Source of the DNA: an uncultured bacterium
Lineage (GTDB): Bacteria; Verrucomicrobiota; Kiritimatiellia; CAIKKV01
Length of the DNA: 64,000 nucleotides
Direction of reading: 5' to 3'
NCBI GenBank assembly: GCA_938038445.1
Contig: CALHRZ010000006.1
Location: forward strand, 1 to 64,000
Shown here: positions 1 through 7,646 of the stretch, one piece after another
How the letters are laid out: each line of letters begins with the position of its first letter
Position numbering within the stretch: position 1 is the stretch's first letter
The notes under the pieces: model-generated
Told to the model about the DNA's origin: nothing
The model's database searches: none
The model's input: only the letters and a program-made list of their open reading frames with translations
Made by a program: the position numbers and the translations under genes

Positions 1-1
1 A

Positions 2-250
2 CTGAAAGCGGCAAAGGGGAGTCCGTTATCGTACACCGGCCTCACCGAGCTGTGGTTCGGTCGGCAGGGCGCGTATAACAACGGGGCCGAATGGTTCGCC
101 GGTATCCTGGACGAAGTCCGCATCGAAACGGTCGCCCGATCTTCAAACTGGATTTGGGCCTGTTATTTAAACGCGGCATCGAATACCGTTTTCGCCACCT
201 ACGGCCCTGCCGGCTTCAATCGGGCCGGCGCACTGATCATGATTCGTTAA
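2..250 (+). CDS. LamG/concanavalin-like surface protein, C-terminal fragment
   Basis: The reading frame enters from the left edge and ends at a TAA at 248-250, giving 82 residues of C-terminus only. The stretch with WFAGILDEVRIETVARSSNW is the typical last strand and exit of a LamG or DUF2341-type lectin-like domain, which usually carries DEVRIS-like wording followed by an aromatic WIxA segment. Such domains sit in large secreted or surface proteins that bind or cleave polysaccharides. The upstream part and any signal peptide lie outside the window, so size and catalytic content are unknown. The 136 bases to tolB show no other gene. Confidence 0.6.
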   Translation: MKAAKGSPLSYTGLTELWFGRQGAYNNGAEWFAGILDEVRIETVARSSNWIWACYLNAASNTVFATYGPAGFNRAGALIMIR

Positions 251-386
251 GAGAAGCAGGCACGCCGGCACCGCAGTTCAGATTCCGATTGTGCCTCCGC
301 CAAAGTCGGTTGCCGGAGGGGTACCTTCAGGAACTTCGGTTGACAAAAAGACGAGACCCTGGTTATTAATAAAAAAAAGGAATGGG

Positions 387-1568
387 ATGCGACGGTTCTT
401 TGTTTTCCTCGGATGCTTGTGCTTTTTTGCAGGAGCTGTTCACTCTCAAATTACAATCGCAAAACCCGCAGGAATGTCGGTTGACCTAACCGGTTTTGTG
501 ACTCCGGCTTCCTCGGAAGGGCTTTTGTTCCGACGTACATTGGAGAAAAATCTCGCCCGCTCCGGTTGGCTTCACTTGATGGCTCAGGACGCGTCCTATC
601 CCATTACCGGGTCCTTTGCTCTACCTGCGACAGCATTTGTCGAGGTTCGATCTGCCGGTTTTCGCCGATCCTTGACCCGCCGGGATGGGGACGTTCGTCG
701 TCTTGCCCATGAGACCGCCGATGCTCTGGTGGAAGCGCTGACCGGCAAAAAAGGGATCGCACGCACGCAAATCGCTCTTGCGGGCAATCGGACCGGCCAG
801 TGGGAACTCTATCTCTGCGATGCCGATGGGGAAAATCTTCAACAAATCACCCGCGACCGCAGTATGGCCCTCTATCCCTTCTGGTCGCCCGATGGAAGCC
901 GCCTGGTGTTCACCTCCTATCGCAACCGGTTTCCCGACCTTTATCTTCTCCACATCGGCTCCTGGAAACTGGAACCGCTAGCCCGATTCAATGGACTCAA
1001 CACCGGCGGCGCGTTTTCGCCCGACGGTCAGGCCGTCGCCGTTTCGCTATCCTTTACAGGAAATCCTGAACTTTATGTCCTCCGACCTCCCCTCCGCGAC
1101 GGGCGCCTCTTTCGTCTCACCCAGACGCCTCACGCCGCGGAAACCTCTCCCTCCTGGTCGCCCGATGGAAATCGAATTGTTTTTGTTTCCGACTCAAGCG
1201 GTGCCCCTCAACTCTATATCCTGGATGCTCGCGGGGGTGAGCGTTCGCCACTCCCCCTCAGCGGGACCGAAAATGTCTCTCCCAGCTGGGGACCCGATGG
1301 ACGAATCGCCTTTGTCACACGACGGGCCGGCGTATACCGGATAGCCGTCTATTCCCCCGAGAACGGCAATGTTCAAGTCCTCACGAATGACGACGCCAAT
1401 TATGAAGACCCCTGCTGGGCACCCAACGGCCGTCATTTGGCATGCACACGGATCAGCGACAATCGAATGACGGTTGTTCTCCTTGACACGCTCACACAAA
1501 GTTGGGTACGGTTATTGGAAATCCAGGGAGAGTGGCGGTCCCCCGCTTGGTCACCCCTCCTCCCGTGA
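387..1568 (+). CDS. tolB: TolB-like periplasmic beta-propeller protein
   Basis: This 393-residue protein is the periplasmic TolB of the Tol-Pal envelope system, which links inner membrane TolQRA to Pal and helps outer-membrane constriction. The ATG at 387 is chosen over an upstream in-frame ATG at 291 because it follows a purine-rich AAAAAAGGAA site and starts a clear signal peptide (MRRFFVFLGCLCFFAGAVHS). Residues from about 150 onward hold at least five PD40 propeller repeats, recognisable as WSPDGSRLVF, FSPDGQAVAV, WSPDGNRIVF and WGPDGRIAFV. The N-terminal part matches the TolB alpha/beta domain in position. Pal follows 28 bases downstream, as in other bacteria. No tolQ, tolR or tolA is seen before it. 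Confidence 0.9.
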   Translation: MRRFFVFLGCLCFFAGAVHSQITIAKPAGMSVDLTGFVTPASSEGLLFRRTLEKNLARSGWLHLMAQDASYPITGSFALPATAFVEVRSAGFRRSLTRRDGDVRRLAHETADALVEALTGKKGIARTQIALAGNRTGQWELYLCDADGENLQQITRDRSMALYPFWSPDGSRLVFTSYRNRFPDLYLLHIGSWKLEPLARFNGLNTGGAFSPDGQAVAVSLSFTGNPELYVLRPPLRDGRLFRLTQTPHAAETSPSWSPDGNRIVFVSDSSGAPQLYILDARGGERSPLPLSGTENVSPSWGPDGRIAFVTRRAGVYRIAVYSPENGNVQVLTNDDANYEDPCWAPNGRHLACTRISDNRMTVVLLDTLTQSWVRLLEIQGEWRSPAWSPLLP

Positions 1569-1596
1569 CTCTGTGCACCGAAAGGACAAACCCGCC

Positions 1597-2121
1597 ATGC
1601 TGAAACCAACCTTCAAAATCGCAACGCTTGTCGTCCTTGCGATCCTGACCGCCTCATGCCGTCTGCGTCCCGGAAAACCCAAGACAGCCGCCGGAACCGA
1701 TGTGTTGACACCGGAAGAAATCGCGGCAGGCGGAGTTTATACCCCCGAAGAACGCTCAGATATCGGGATCGGACAACCCATTCGCGACGTACAGTTCGAA
1801 CCGGTCCGATTTCGCTTCGACAGCGCAAAAGTGGACAGCCCCGAATTGACAAAGATCCAAACGGTAGCGGATTACTTGAAACGGAACCCCAGTTACACTC
1901 TTGTCATCGAAGGCCATTGCGACGAGCGCGGAACGGCGGCTTACAACATGGCACTCGGCGAACGCCGCGCCCAAGCCGTCCGGGCCGAATTGATTCGTCT
2001 CGGCATTGACGCGGCTCGTATTCAAACCGTCAGTTACGGGGAGGAACGTCCCGCCAGCCTCGGCCATTCTGAAGAACACTGGCGGTTGAACCGTCGCGCG
2101 GAATTCGTTGTTTATCCTTAA
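1597..2121 (+). CDS. pal: Peptidoglycan-associated lipoprotein Pal (OmpA family)
   Basis: Pal anchors the outer membrane to peptidoglycan. The ATG at 1597 gives a lipoprotein signal ending in LTAS-C21, a good lipobox, so the mature protein should be lipidated at Cys21. Residues of about 70-174 form the OmpA C-terminal peptidoglycan-binding domain: VRFRFDSAKVD, then the binding segment IEGHCDERGTAAYNMALGER, and the final NRRAEF. The Asp and Arg of this segment are the residues that contact diaminopimelate in the family. The length of 174 residues is normal. A longer frame upstream overlaps tolB and has no signal, so it was not used. Gene order tolB-pal supports the assignment. Confidence 0.93.
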   Translation: MLKPTFKIATLVVLAILTASCRLRPGKPKTAAGTDVLTPEEIAAGGVYTPEERSDIGIGQPIRDVQFEPVRFRFDSAKVDSPELTKIQTVADYLKRNPSYTLVIEGHCDERGTAAYNMALGERRAQAVRAELIRLGIDAARIQTVSYGEERPASLGHSEEHWRLNRRAEFVVYP

Positions 2122-2168
2122 GCCTTATTGAAGAGACAGGTGGCGGGACCGGCTCCGCCCCTTCGAAC

Positions 2169-2444
2169 ATGCCGGAATACTTTTCCATGGCTTTCCTCGC
2201 CTCCCTTGGCGGAGGCGAAGTGGTGGCAATCTTCGTGGTGGCGCTTGTTCTTTTCGGTCCTCGCCGACTCCCGGAAATCGCGCGAACCATTGGCCGCTGG
2301 TACTCCCGCCTTCAGCGGGCTTTGAACGAATTCCAGCAGCAACTGATGGCCGAACTCCCCCACATCGATCAATTCGATGACCGGGAGTCGGAAAATGAAC
2401 AGGATATCCCCCACCCGCCTGAGCAACCGCCTCCGGCCGGTTGA
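2169..2444 (+). CDS. tatA: Twin-arginine translocase subunit TatA/TatB family
   Basis: This is a 91-residue protein with a single N-terminal membrane helix (about residues 12-28), the FGPRRLPEIAR hinge and an amphipathic helix, followed by an acidic, proline-rich tail. This is the standard TatA/TatB plan; FGP followed by RRLPE is diagnostic. It forms the translocation assembly for folded Tat substrates in the cytoplasmic membrane. Whether it acts as TatA or TatB cannot be decided from one gene. It ends inside the start region of tatC, so the two are likely translated together. An internal ATG at 2187 is an alternative start. Confidence 0.85.
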   Translation: MPEYFSMAFLASLGGGEVVAIFVVALVLFGPRRLPEIARTIGRWYSRLQRALNEFQQQLMAELPHIDQFDDRESENEQDIPHPPEQPPPAG

Positions 2445-2452
2445 ACCCCATC

Positions 2453-3187
2453 ATGGAACGCGAAATGTCATTTTGGGAACACTTGGCCGACCTACGGCGC
2501 GCCATCATCCAGGCGGCAGTGGCATACGGGCTTGCGTTGGCGATTGCCTTCCCTCTCGCACCGCATATCCTTAAGGCCCTTAAACGTCCCTTGCGCATCG
2601 CCGGACTGGATCCCCAGCATTTCCTCCTCACCTTTCATGTAACCGGGGGGCTTTCGGTCGCAATGACCATCGCCCTGTGGAGCGCGTTCGTTATGGCGCT
2701 CCCCTTTCTTGTGCTGGCCGCGGCCGGCTTCATATATCCCGGGTTGACGCCTCGGGAACGACGGGTCGCGACCATTGGCTTTGCGGGCGCCGGCCTTCTC
2801 TTTGCGGCAGGGGCAGGTCTCGCCTACTTCCTGATGCTTCCAGCGGCCCTACGCGTCATGATGTGGTTCAACGATTGGATGGAGGTGCCTGTGCAGGGAT
2901 TTCTCGCTCAGGATTATACCCGATTTGCCCTGCTCGTAATGGCTTCGTTTGGGATTGCCTTTGAAATTCCTCTGGGGCTCATGATCCTCGGTTGGCTGGG
3001 TGTTATCACGTCCCACCGGCTCCGAGCCATGCGCCGCCATGCCTTGGTTGGCATCATGGTGCTTGCTGCGGTTGTCACTCCAACGACGGATCCCTTCAGC
3101 CTCTTCTTCCTTGCCCTTCCCTTGGCACTGCTCTATGAATTGTCCATCTGGACCACTTGGTTCGCTGAACGGCAACGGCATCGGTGA
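2453..3187 (+). CDS. tatC: Sec-independent protein translocase TatC
   Basis: TatC is the multi-spanning receptor for twin-arginine signal peptides. The N-terminus MSFWEHLADLRRAII carries the conserved HLxxLRxR-type motif (E-HL-DLRRAI), and about six hydrophobic segments follow. Conserved features include FYP-like segments around the first periplasmic loop (GFIYPGL) and FGIAFEIPLGLMIL. A final part with VVTPTTDP is typical of TatC helix 6. The frame can start at TTG 2441 (overlapping the tatA stop), ATG 2453 or ATG 2465; 2453 is a middle choice. The length of about 244 residues is normal. Likely Tat cargo includes metal enzymes of an anaerobe, but no cargo is shown here. Confidence 0.92.
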   Translation: MEREMSFWEHLADLRRAIIQAAVAYGLALAIAFPLAPHILKALKRPLRIAGLDPQHFLLTFHVTGGLSVAMTIALWSAFVMALPFLVLAAAGFIYPGLTPRERRVATIGFAGAGLLFAAGAGLAYFLMLPAALRVMMWFNDWMEVPVQGFLAQDYTRFALLVMASFGIAFEIPLGLMILGWLGVITSHRLRAMRRHALVGIMVLAAVVTPTTDPFSLFFLALPLALLYELSIWTTWFAERQRHR

Positions 3188-3211
3188 CGAAACAAAGACG
3201 AAATGCCCGGA

Positions 3212-4612
3212 TCACCGTAGATCGGGCGGGAGCCGCCGGGAATGGGCCCGGAACAGGGCATCGAGCAACCGATCCATCTGGGTCAGCGTCAGGGTCCCCG
3301 CGGTATTAGGATCGAGCATCAACGCCTGCCGCACATACCGGCGGTTCCCTTCGAGGATTGCGCGGACCGTCAGGTCCTGGACGTTCACATTCGTCCGAAT
3401 CAACGCCGCACAGGCCGGTGGGAGATCGCCCACCGTCATAGGCCGAATACCGTTACCGTCCGCTACGCAAGGCACTTCCACACAACAATCCCCCGGCAGA
3501 TTCGAAATGAGCGCGCCCCCTTGATTGTGCACATTTCCGTTGAACACGAACGGCCGACCCGTCGCCAGCGCATTGAGGATTCGCGCGGCATATTCCTGAC
3601 TCGGGACATAAGGCAGAGGAACGATCGGACGTCCCCGGCGGACGGTTTGCCGCAACCGGCGATATTCCCGCTCCAGTTTCCGACAGGTCTCGAGATATCC
3701 CCCGACCCGGAGATGATAGCGCGCCACTTCTTCGGGCTTTTTGAGAAAGTAGGGCGTGTACTCGGCCGTGTGATCGTTCGTTTCCGTCATGAAGTGACCC
3801 AACCGCTCCATAAGCGCGAATCGGACAGGATCGAACCGCCTCAAATGAGGAATTCGGGCCGCCCTCCACAGGGCAGGATACAAGTCGCGCCCGCCGCTAC
3901 GAAACGTCAGAAAAAACGCCATATGATTGATCCCGGCGCAGAGGTACTGCAAGTCAGGATCGTCGCCTTGATCCCACCATCGCTTCCATTCCTCGACACG
4001 CGCCGGACTGTCGTACGGTCGCCGAAAGTGGCGCCAGATCGCTCGAGGCGATTCGTCGGCAATCGCCACGATCATCCGCATGGTGCGCGCTGTTCCCTGA
4101 ACGCCATGGCAGAGACCGACGTGCCGAATGCGCGTCGCCCTCTCCACCGCCAGGCAATGGATCGCCATCGGATTGGAATAGTTGAGCAGCCAGGCTTCCG
4201 GGCACAGTTCCGCCATTTCGTTGCACACCCGCAATAATTCTGGCACACTCCGCAACGCTCGAAAAATGCCCCCAGGTCCCAGCGTGTCCCCCACCGTCTG
4301 CCGAACGCCATATCGAGCCGGAATGGTCAAATCGTCACGGACCGCATCCAATCCCCCCACACCCATCGTATTGATCACCACATCGGCGCCCTCGAGCGCG
4401 CGACGCCGGTCCCGCGTCGCCAGAATCCGAAATTGTTTCGCTCCAAAATCCCGCGCCAGAAGCCGCGCCATTCCCTCGGCGGTTTTCAAACGCTCGGAAT
4501 GAATATCCATCAGCCGGATTTCCGAAGCACGCAACGCGTCATGCCAAAGAATGTCTGCAACCAGATTCCGTCCAAATACCGCCGATCCCGCCCCAATCAT
4601 TGTAATCTTCAT
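3212..4612 (-). CDS. Glycoside hydrolase family 4 (alpha-galactosidase/glucosidase-like)
   Basis: This 466-residue cytoplasmic enzyme is of the unusual GH4 family, which uses NAD+ and a divalent metal to cleave glycosides by transient oxidation and elimination. The N-terminus MKITMIGAGSAVFGRNLVAD is a Rossmann dinucleotide site. NYSNPMAI is the GH4 Asn-Pro-Met segment, and CHGVQ carries the Cys and His that ligate the metal. Substrate choice (alpha-galactoside, glucoside, galacturonide, phosphorylated or not) cannot be read safely. It lies just upstream, in the same direction, of nothing else; the isomerase gene at 4640-5452 precedes it in transcription and probably shares its operon. Confidence 0.85.
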   Translation of the reverse strand: MKITMIGAGSAVFGRNLVADILWHDALRASEIRLMDIHSERLKTAEGMARLLARDFGAKQFRILATRDRRRALEGADVVINTMGVGGLDAVRDDLTIPARYGVRQTVGDTLGPGGIFRALRSVPELLRVCNEMAELCPEAWLLNYSNPMAIHCLAVERATRIRHVGLCHGVQGTARTMRMIVAIADESPRAIWRHFRRPYDSPARVEEWKRWWDQGDDPDLQYLCAGINHMAFFLTFRSGGRDLYPALWRAARIPHLRRFDPVRFALMERLGHFMTETNDHTAEYTPYFLKKPEEVARYHLRVGGYLETCRKLEREYRRLRQTVRRGRPIVPLPYVPSQEYAARILNALATGRPFVFNGNVHNQGGALISNLPGDCCVEVPCVADGNGIRPMTVGDLPPACAALIRTNVNVQDLTVRAILEGNRRYVRQALMLDPNTAGTLTLTQMDRLLDALFRAHSRRLPPDLR

Positions 4613-4639
4613 AAAACTCCTTTTCCACCCGATACCGGT

Positions 4640-5452
4640 TCAGTTCAACCTTTCCAACATCGAACGGACATATTGAAGGAAATATGGAAATGCGGCCTCC
4701 GGGCCGGGAAGTTCCGGTTGCCACTTCTTTTCCCACTCAAAGGAAAGATACCCCGTATAACCGTCGCGGCGTAACAGCCGCAGAGCAGCCGCAAGGTCCA
4801 CCTCTCCTTCCCCCGGCCACACACTGCGGATGCGGTTGTCTGGCCCCCGTTTTGCATCCTTGAAATGGACGTGGCGAACCCAACGGCCCAATCGCTCCCA
4901 CGTTTGTTCCGGTGGTTCCTCGAACCAGGAATTTGCCACGTCCCAACAGACGCCAATCTGCGGTCGGCCAACACGTTCCAACACCTCCCGAAGCCGCTCG
5001 CCACGACACCAATCGTCGTGCGTCTCAATGGCGATGATCACGCGGTGTCGCGCCGCCATCTCGGCCACCTGTTCAAGGCCTTCCGCAACCCAAGCAATCG
5101 CTTGGGCACGATCGATCCCATCGGGCTGTTTTCCGCCGAAGACGCGAAGAATCGGGCAACCGAGATCCGCACAGAGACGAATCATCGCCTCGGTAACCGC
5201 AATTGTCTGCATCCGTACTGCAGGGTCCCCTGCCGTAAAATTCGTATAACCCATGACCGCCGCGATTTCCACGCGCTGCGCCTGAAAAAGCCGCCGGATC
5301 GCCGCACGCCGCTCCGGAGGTTCGTCAGGTCCAAGATGTTCCCCCGAAACCCCTCGCAGTTCCACCCCGTCATATCCCATCGTGCGGGCCTGAACGGCAA
5401 TTCGTTCCACCGTCCATTCCGGACATCCCAATGACGCAAACGCCAGCTTCAT
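4640..5452 (-). CDS. Sugar phosphate isomerase/epimerase (AP endonuclease-2-like TIM barrel)
   Basis: This is a 270-residue member of the xylose-isomerase-like TIM-barrel superfamily that isomerises or epimerises sugars and inositol-type ketoses. The ATG at 5452 (MKLAFASLGCPEW) is preferred to the extension at 5512. Family features are MGYDGVELRG at the second strand, IETHDDW for metal ligands, GVCWDVANSW, and HVHFKDAKR followed by GEGEVD, ending in YLSFEWEKKW. These Glu, Asp and His residues form the usual metal site. It is transcribed toward the GH4 gene with 27 bases between them, so the two may act on the same sugar. Exact substrate is unknown. Confidence 0.8.
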   Translation of the reverse strand: MKLAFASLGCPEWTVERIAVQARTMGYDGVELRGVSGEHLGPDEPPERRAAIRRLFQAQRVEIAAVMGYTNFTAGDPAVRMQTIAVTEAMIRLCADLGCPILRVFGGKQPDGIDRAQAIAWVAEGLEQVAEMAARHRVIIAIETHDDWCRGERLREVLERVGRPQIGVCWDVANSWFEEPPEQTWERLGRWVRHVHFKDAKRGPDNRIRSVWPGEGEVDLAAALRLLRRDGYTGYLSFEWEKKWQPELPGPEAAFPYFLQYVRSMLERLN

Positions 5453-5533
5453 TGCGGCCTTTTCGATCTTATGATAAAAGCATACGATATCTCCATCGCC
5501 GAATCCTAACAAGCAAATTGAGAGCCGCTGGGG

Positions 5534-5557
5534 AAAAAGAGTCCCTCCAGGACTCTT
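5534..5557 (-). terminator. Rho-independent terminator of the methyltransferase pair
   Basis: Read on the minus strand, AAGAGTCC pairs with GGACTCTT around a five-base loop, and the second arm runs straight into a T tract followed by C residues. It lies 12 bases beyond the stop of the rlmI-like gene. Stem of 8 pairs and the T run fit an intrinsic terminator. Confidence 0.6.
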
Positions 5558-5568
5558 GGAAAGATTCT

Positions 5569-6759
5569 TCAGGCGCCCATCACAAAGCCCTTCAGGTATT
5601 CGGACTCTTCAAAACCGGGTTTCACAGGATGATCGGGAGACTGCGAGAGATGTTCCAAAAGCCGGAGCGGACGGCCTGCATCGCGGGCGGCTCCTTCCAA
5701 CACTTTCAAAAACAATTCTCGGCTGACGAGACCGCTGCAGCAAAACGAGAAAAGCAAACCCCCCGGTTTGAGCAAACGACAGGCATGAAGGTTCAAATCT
5801 TTGTAAGCCCGAAGGGCGCGCGCCAGCGACGCGCGGTTCGGAGCCAATTTAGGGGGATCGAGGACGATCGCATCAAATCGTTCGCCCAACCGCCCCATCG
5901 CCCGCAATGCCTCAAAGGCGTTTTCAACCCGATAGCTCAACCCCTCTCCCAACGCGTTGGCATGCCAATGCCGCAGGGCACCCTCCTTCGCGTGGGCCGA
6001 AGAGTCCATCGCCACGATCTCCTGCGCCCCGGCGCGGCGCGCCACCAGCGAAAAGGCTCCCGTATATGCGCAAACATCCAACAACCGCTTCGTTCCGCCG
6101 GCCGCAATCCATCGCGCCACCGCCGCCCGCGCCGTCCGTTGATCCAGATAAAAGCCCGTCTTGTGCCCGGTGCGCCAATCGGCATGAAATCGCAACCCGT
6201 TTTCACAAAATTCCAGCTCCTCCGGCGCTTCTCCTTTCCATACCGCCGTACGAGGCGTCACCCCCTCATGGACGAGCAGGTCGCCTTCCGATCGCTCAAG
6301 CAAGAGGGCCGAAGGCCATTCCCGCTCCATAATCCGGAAAATCATCTCCCGCCGCCGGTCCATGAACCCCGTGAGAAGCTGAACGACAAGAGCCGCGCCG
6401 TACCGATCCACAATCAAACCGGGAAGACCGTCGCTCTCGGAAAAGACCAGCCGTTCCCCCGCCGGCTCTTCCGGCAGCCCCAACCAGTTCCGCCGTCGGT
6501 CGCGCGCCGCGCATAGCCGTGCGTGAATGCCCTGCTCATCAAGCCTGGCCGACGGATGCGTGTCGTAAAGGCGGGCGCGGATCTCCGAACGGCCGTGATA
6601 AGTCGCCCGCCCGAGAAACTCCCCCGAAGAGGATACAATGTCCGCTTCTTCAGATTCCGAATCCCCTTCTTCCCGCGCAATGGCCCCCGAAAACACCCAA
6701 GGATGCCCCCTTCGAATGGAGATTTCACGTCGCGGTTTCAGAATGAGCCGACGATTCAT
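5569..6759 (-). CDS. RlmI-like SAM-dependent rRNA (cytosine) methyltransferase
   Basis: This 396-residue protein has the plan and length of RlmI, the 23S rRNA m5C methyltransferase. Residues 1-75 form a PUA RNA-binding domain (ISIRRGHPWVFSGAI). A central EEHAD-like segment follows, then a class I methyltransferase domain with the SAM loop DVCAYTGAF and the acidic strand end IVAMDSS. VLDPPKLAPN is the DPP motif, and FSFCCSG carries the Cys pair expected of m5C enzymes. The ATG at 6759 overlaps the stop of the upstream gene as ATGA, which fixes the start; the longer frame to 7452 only runs antisense-like through the neighbour. Another member of the RlmI/RlmK family cannot be excluded. Confidence 0.8.
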   Translation of the reverse strand: MNRRLILKPRREISIRRGHPWVFSGAIAREEGDSESEEADIVSSSGEFLGRATYHGRSEIRARLYDTHPSARLDEQGIHARLCAARDRRRNWLGLPEEPAGERLVFSESDGLPGLIVDRYGAALVVQLLTGFMDRRREMIFRIMEREWPSALLLERSEGDLLVHEGVTPRTAVWKGEAPEELEFCENGLRFHADWRTGHKTGFYLDQRTARAAVARWIAAGGTKRLLDVCAYTGAFSLVARRAGAQEIVAMDSSAHAKEGALRHWHANALGEGLSYRVENAFEALRAMGRLGERFDAIVLDPPKLAPNRASLARALRAYKDLNLHACRLLKPGGLLFSFCCSGLVSRELFLKVLEGAARDAGRPLRLLEHLSQSPDHPVKPGFEESEYLKGFVMGA

Positions 6760-7640
6760 TCCTTGGCTTCCTGCACGGAAAAGGATGTCCATCGGACAAA
6801 CACACCCGCCGGGAAGGGACAAGAGGCTGCGGGTTTGGCCAGCAACATGTGGCCGCTTTCCATCCGGCCCCCGAAGTCCCTGTACCACGGACGCAGGAGA
6901 TTTTCCAAAACCGGCGGAGAAAAACCGGGCGTATGACAGGTGAAAAGAACAAACACCGGACGTGCCGCCATGAGCGCACGAAGATGATCGAGGAGCGGGA
7001 CAATCCCCTCCTCGAGAAACCACCGTTCTCCCCTTGGCCCTTTGCCGTAGGTCGGGGGGTCCAGAATAATCCCTTCGTATTGCCTCTGCCGCCGGACTTC
7101 CCGAGCCGTAAACTTGACCGCATCGTCCACAATCCATCGGATCGGACGATCCAAAAGTCCGCTCCGTTCCGCATTGCGTTTGGCCCAATGAACAATATCT
7201 TCGACCGCATCCACATGACAGACCGACGCGCTGGCGGCTGCCGCCGCCAACGTGAGGGCGCCGGTATAGGCAAACAAATGCAGGACACGGCAGGGCGACG
7301 GGACACGGTTTATTTGCGCGCGAACCCATTCCCACTGCACCGCATGCTCGGGAAACAATCCCACATGCCCAAAGGCAGTCGGTTTGAGTTCGAACTGAAA
7401 CGGGCCAAGCCGTAAACCCCAGCTCGATGGGAGCGGACGGAGCCCGCCCCATCGTCCCTCAGACCCTTCCCCGCGACGGAATATCGCGTCCGCTTTTCGC
7501 CAAAGGTCTGGGTGTTCCGGCCGCCAGACCGCTTGGGGTGCGGGCCGGTTTAGAATGTAGGGCCCGAACCGTTCGAGTCGAGCGCCGTCGCCCGAATCGA
7601 GAAATTCATAATCCCCCAACGGAAGGCGGAACAGATCCAT
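6756..7640 (-). CDS. Class I SAM-dependent methyltransferase, RlmI/YccW relative without PUA domain
   Basis: This 294-residue protein shares its catalytic half with the gene after it: LFAYTGALTLAAA is the SAM-binding glycine loop, VCHVDAVEDIVHWA the acidic ribose-binding position, and IILDPPTYGKGP the catalytic DPPxYG motif found in RNA and amino-methyltransferases of the YccW/RlmL branch. FTCHTPGF places a single Cys where the partner has two. It lacks an N-terminal PUA domain, so RNA recognition must differ. Translation of the rlmI-like gene is coupled to it by an ATGA overlap at 6756-6759. The target (rRNA position or another substrate) is not known. Confidence 0.7.
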   Translation of the reverse strand: MDLFRLPLGDYEFLDSGDGARLERFGPYILNRPAPQAVWRPEHPDLWRKADAIFRRGEGSEGRWGGLRPLPSSWGLRLGPFQFELKPTAFGHVGLFPEHAVQWEWVRAQINRVPSPCRVLHLFAYTGALTLAAAAASASVCHVDAVEDIVHWAKRNAERSGLLDRPIRWIVDDAVKFTAREVRRQRQYEGIILDPPTYGKGPRGERWFLEEGIVPLLDHLRALMAARPVFVLFTCHTPGFSPPVLENLLRPWYRDFGGRMESGHMLLAKPAASCPFPAGVFVRWTSFSVQEAKE

Positions 7641-7646
7641 AACAAA

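Noticed and set aside
3242-4237. 331-codon plus-strand frame opposite the GH4 gene
   Set aside because: The Arg- and Pro-rich translation is typical of an antisense shadow; the GH4 frame has all family motifs.
5431-6516. 361-codon plus-strand frame opposite the RlmI-like gene
   Set aside because: Antisense shadow with many Arg and Pro and no domain.
6760-7452. N-terminal extension of the RlmI-like frame
   Set aside because: It overlaps the separate methyltransferase gene in another frame; the ATGA overlap at 6756-6759 and family length place the start at 6759.
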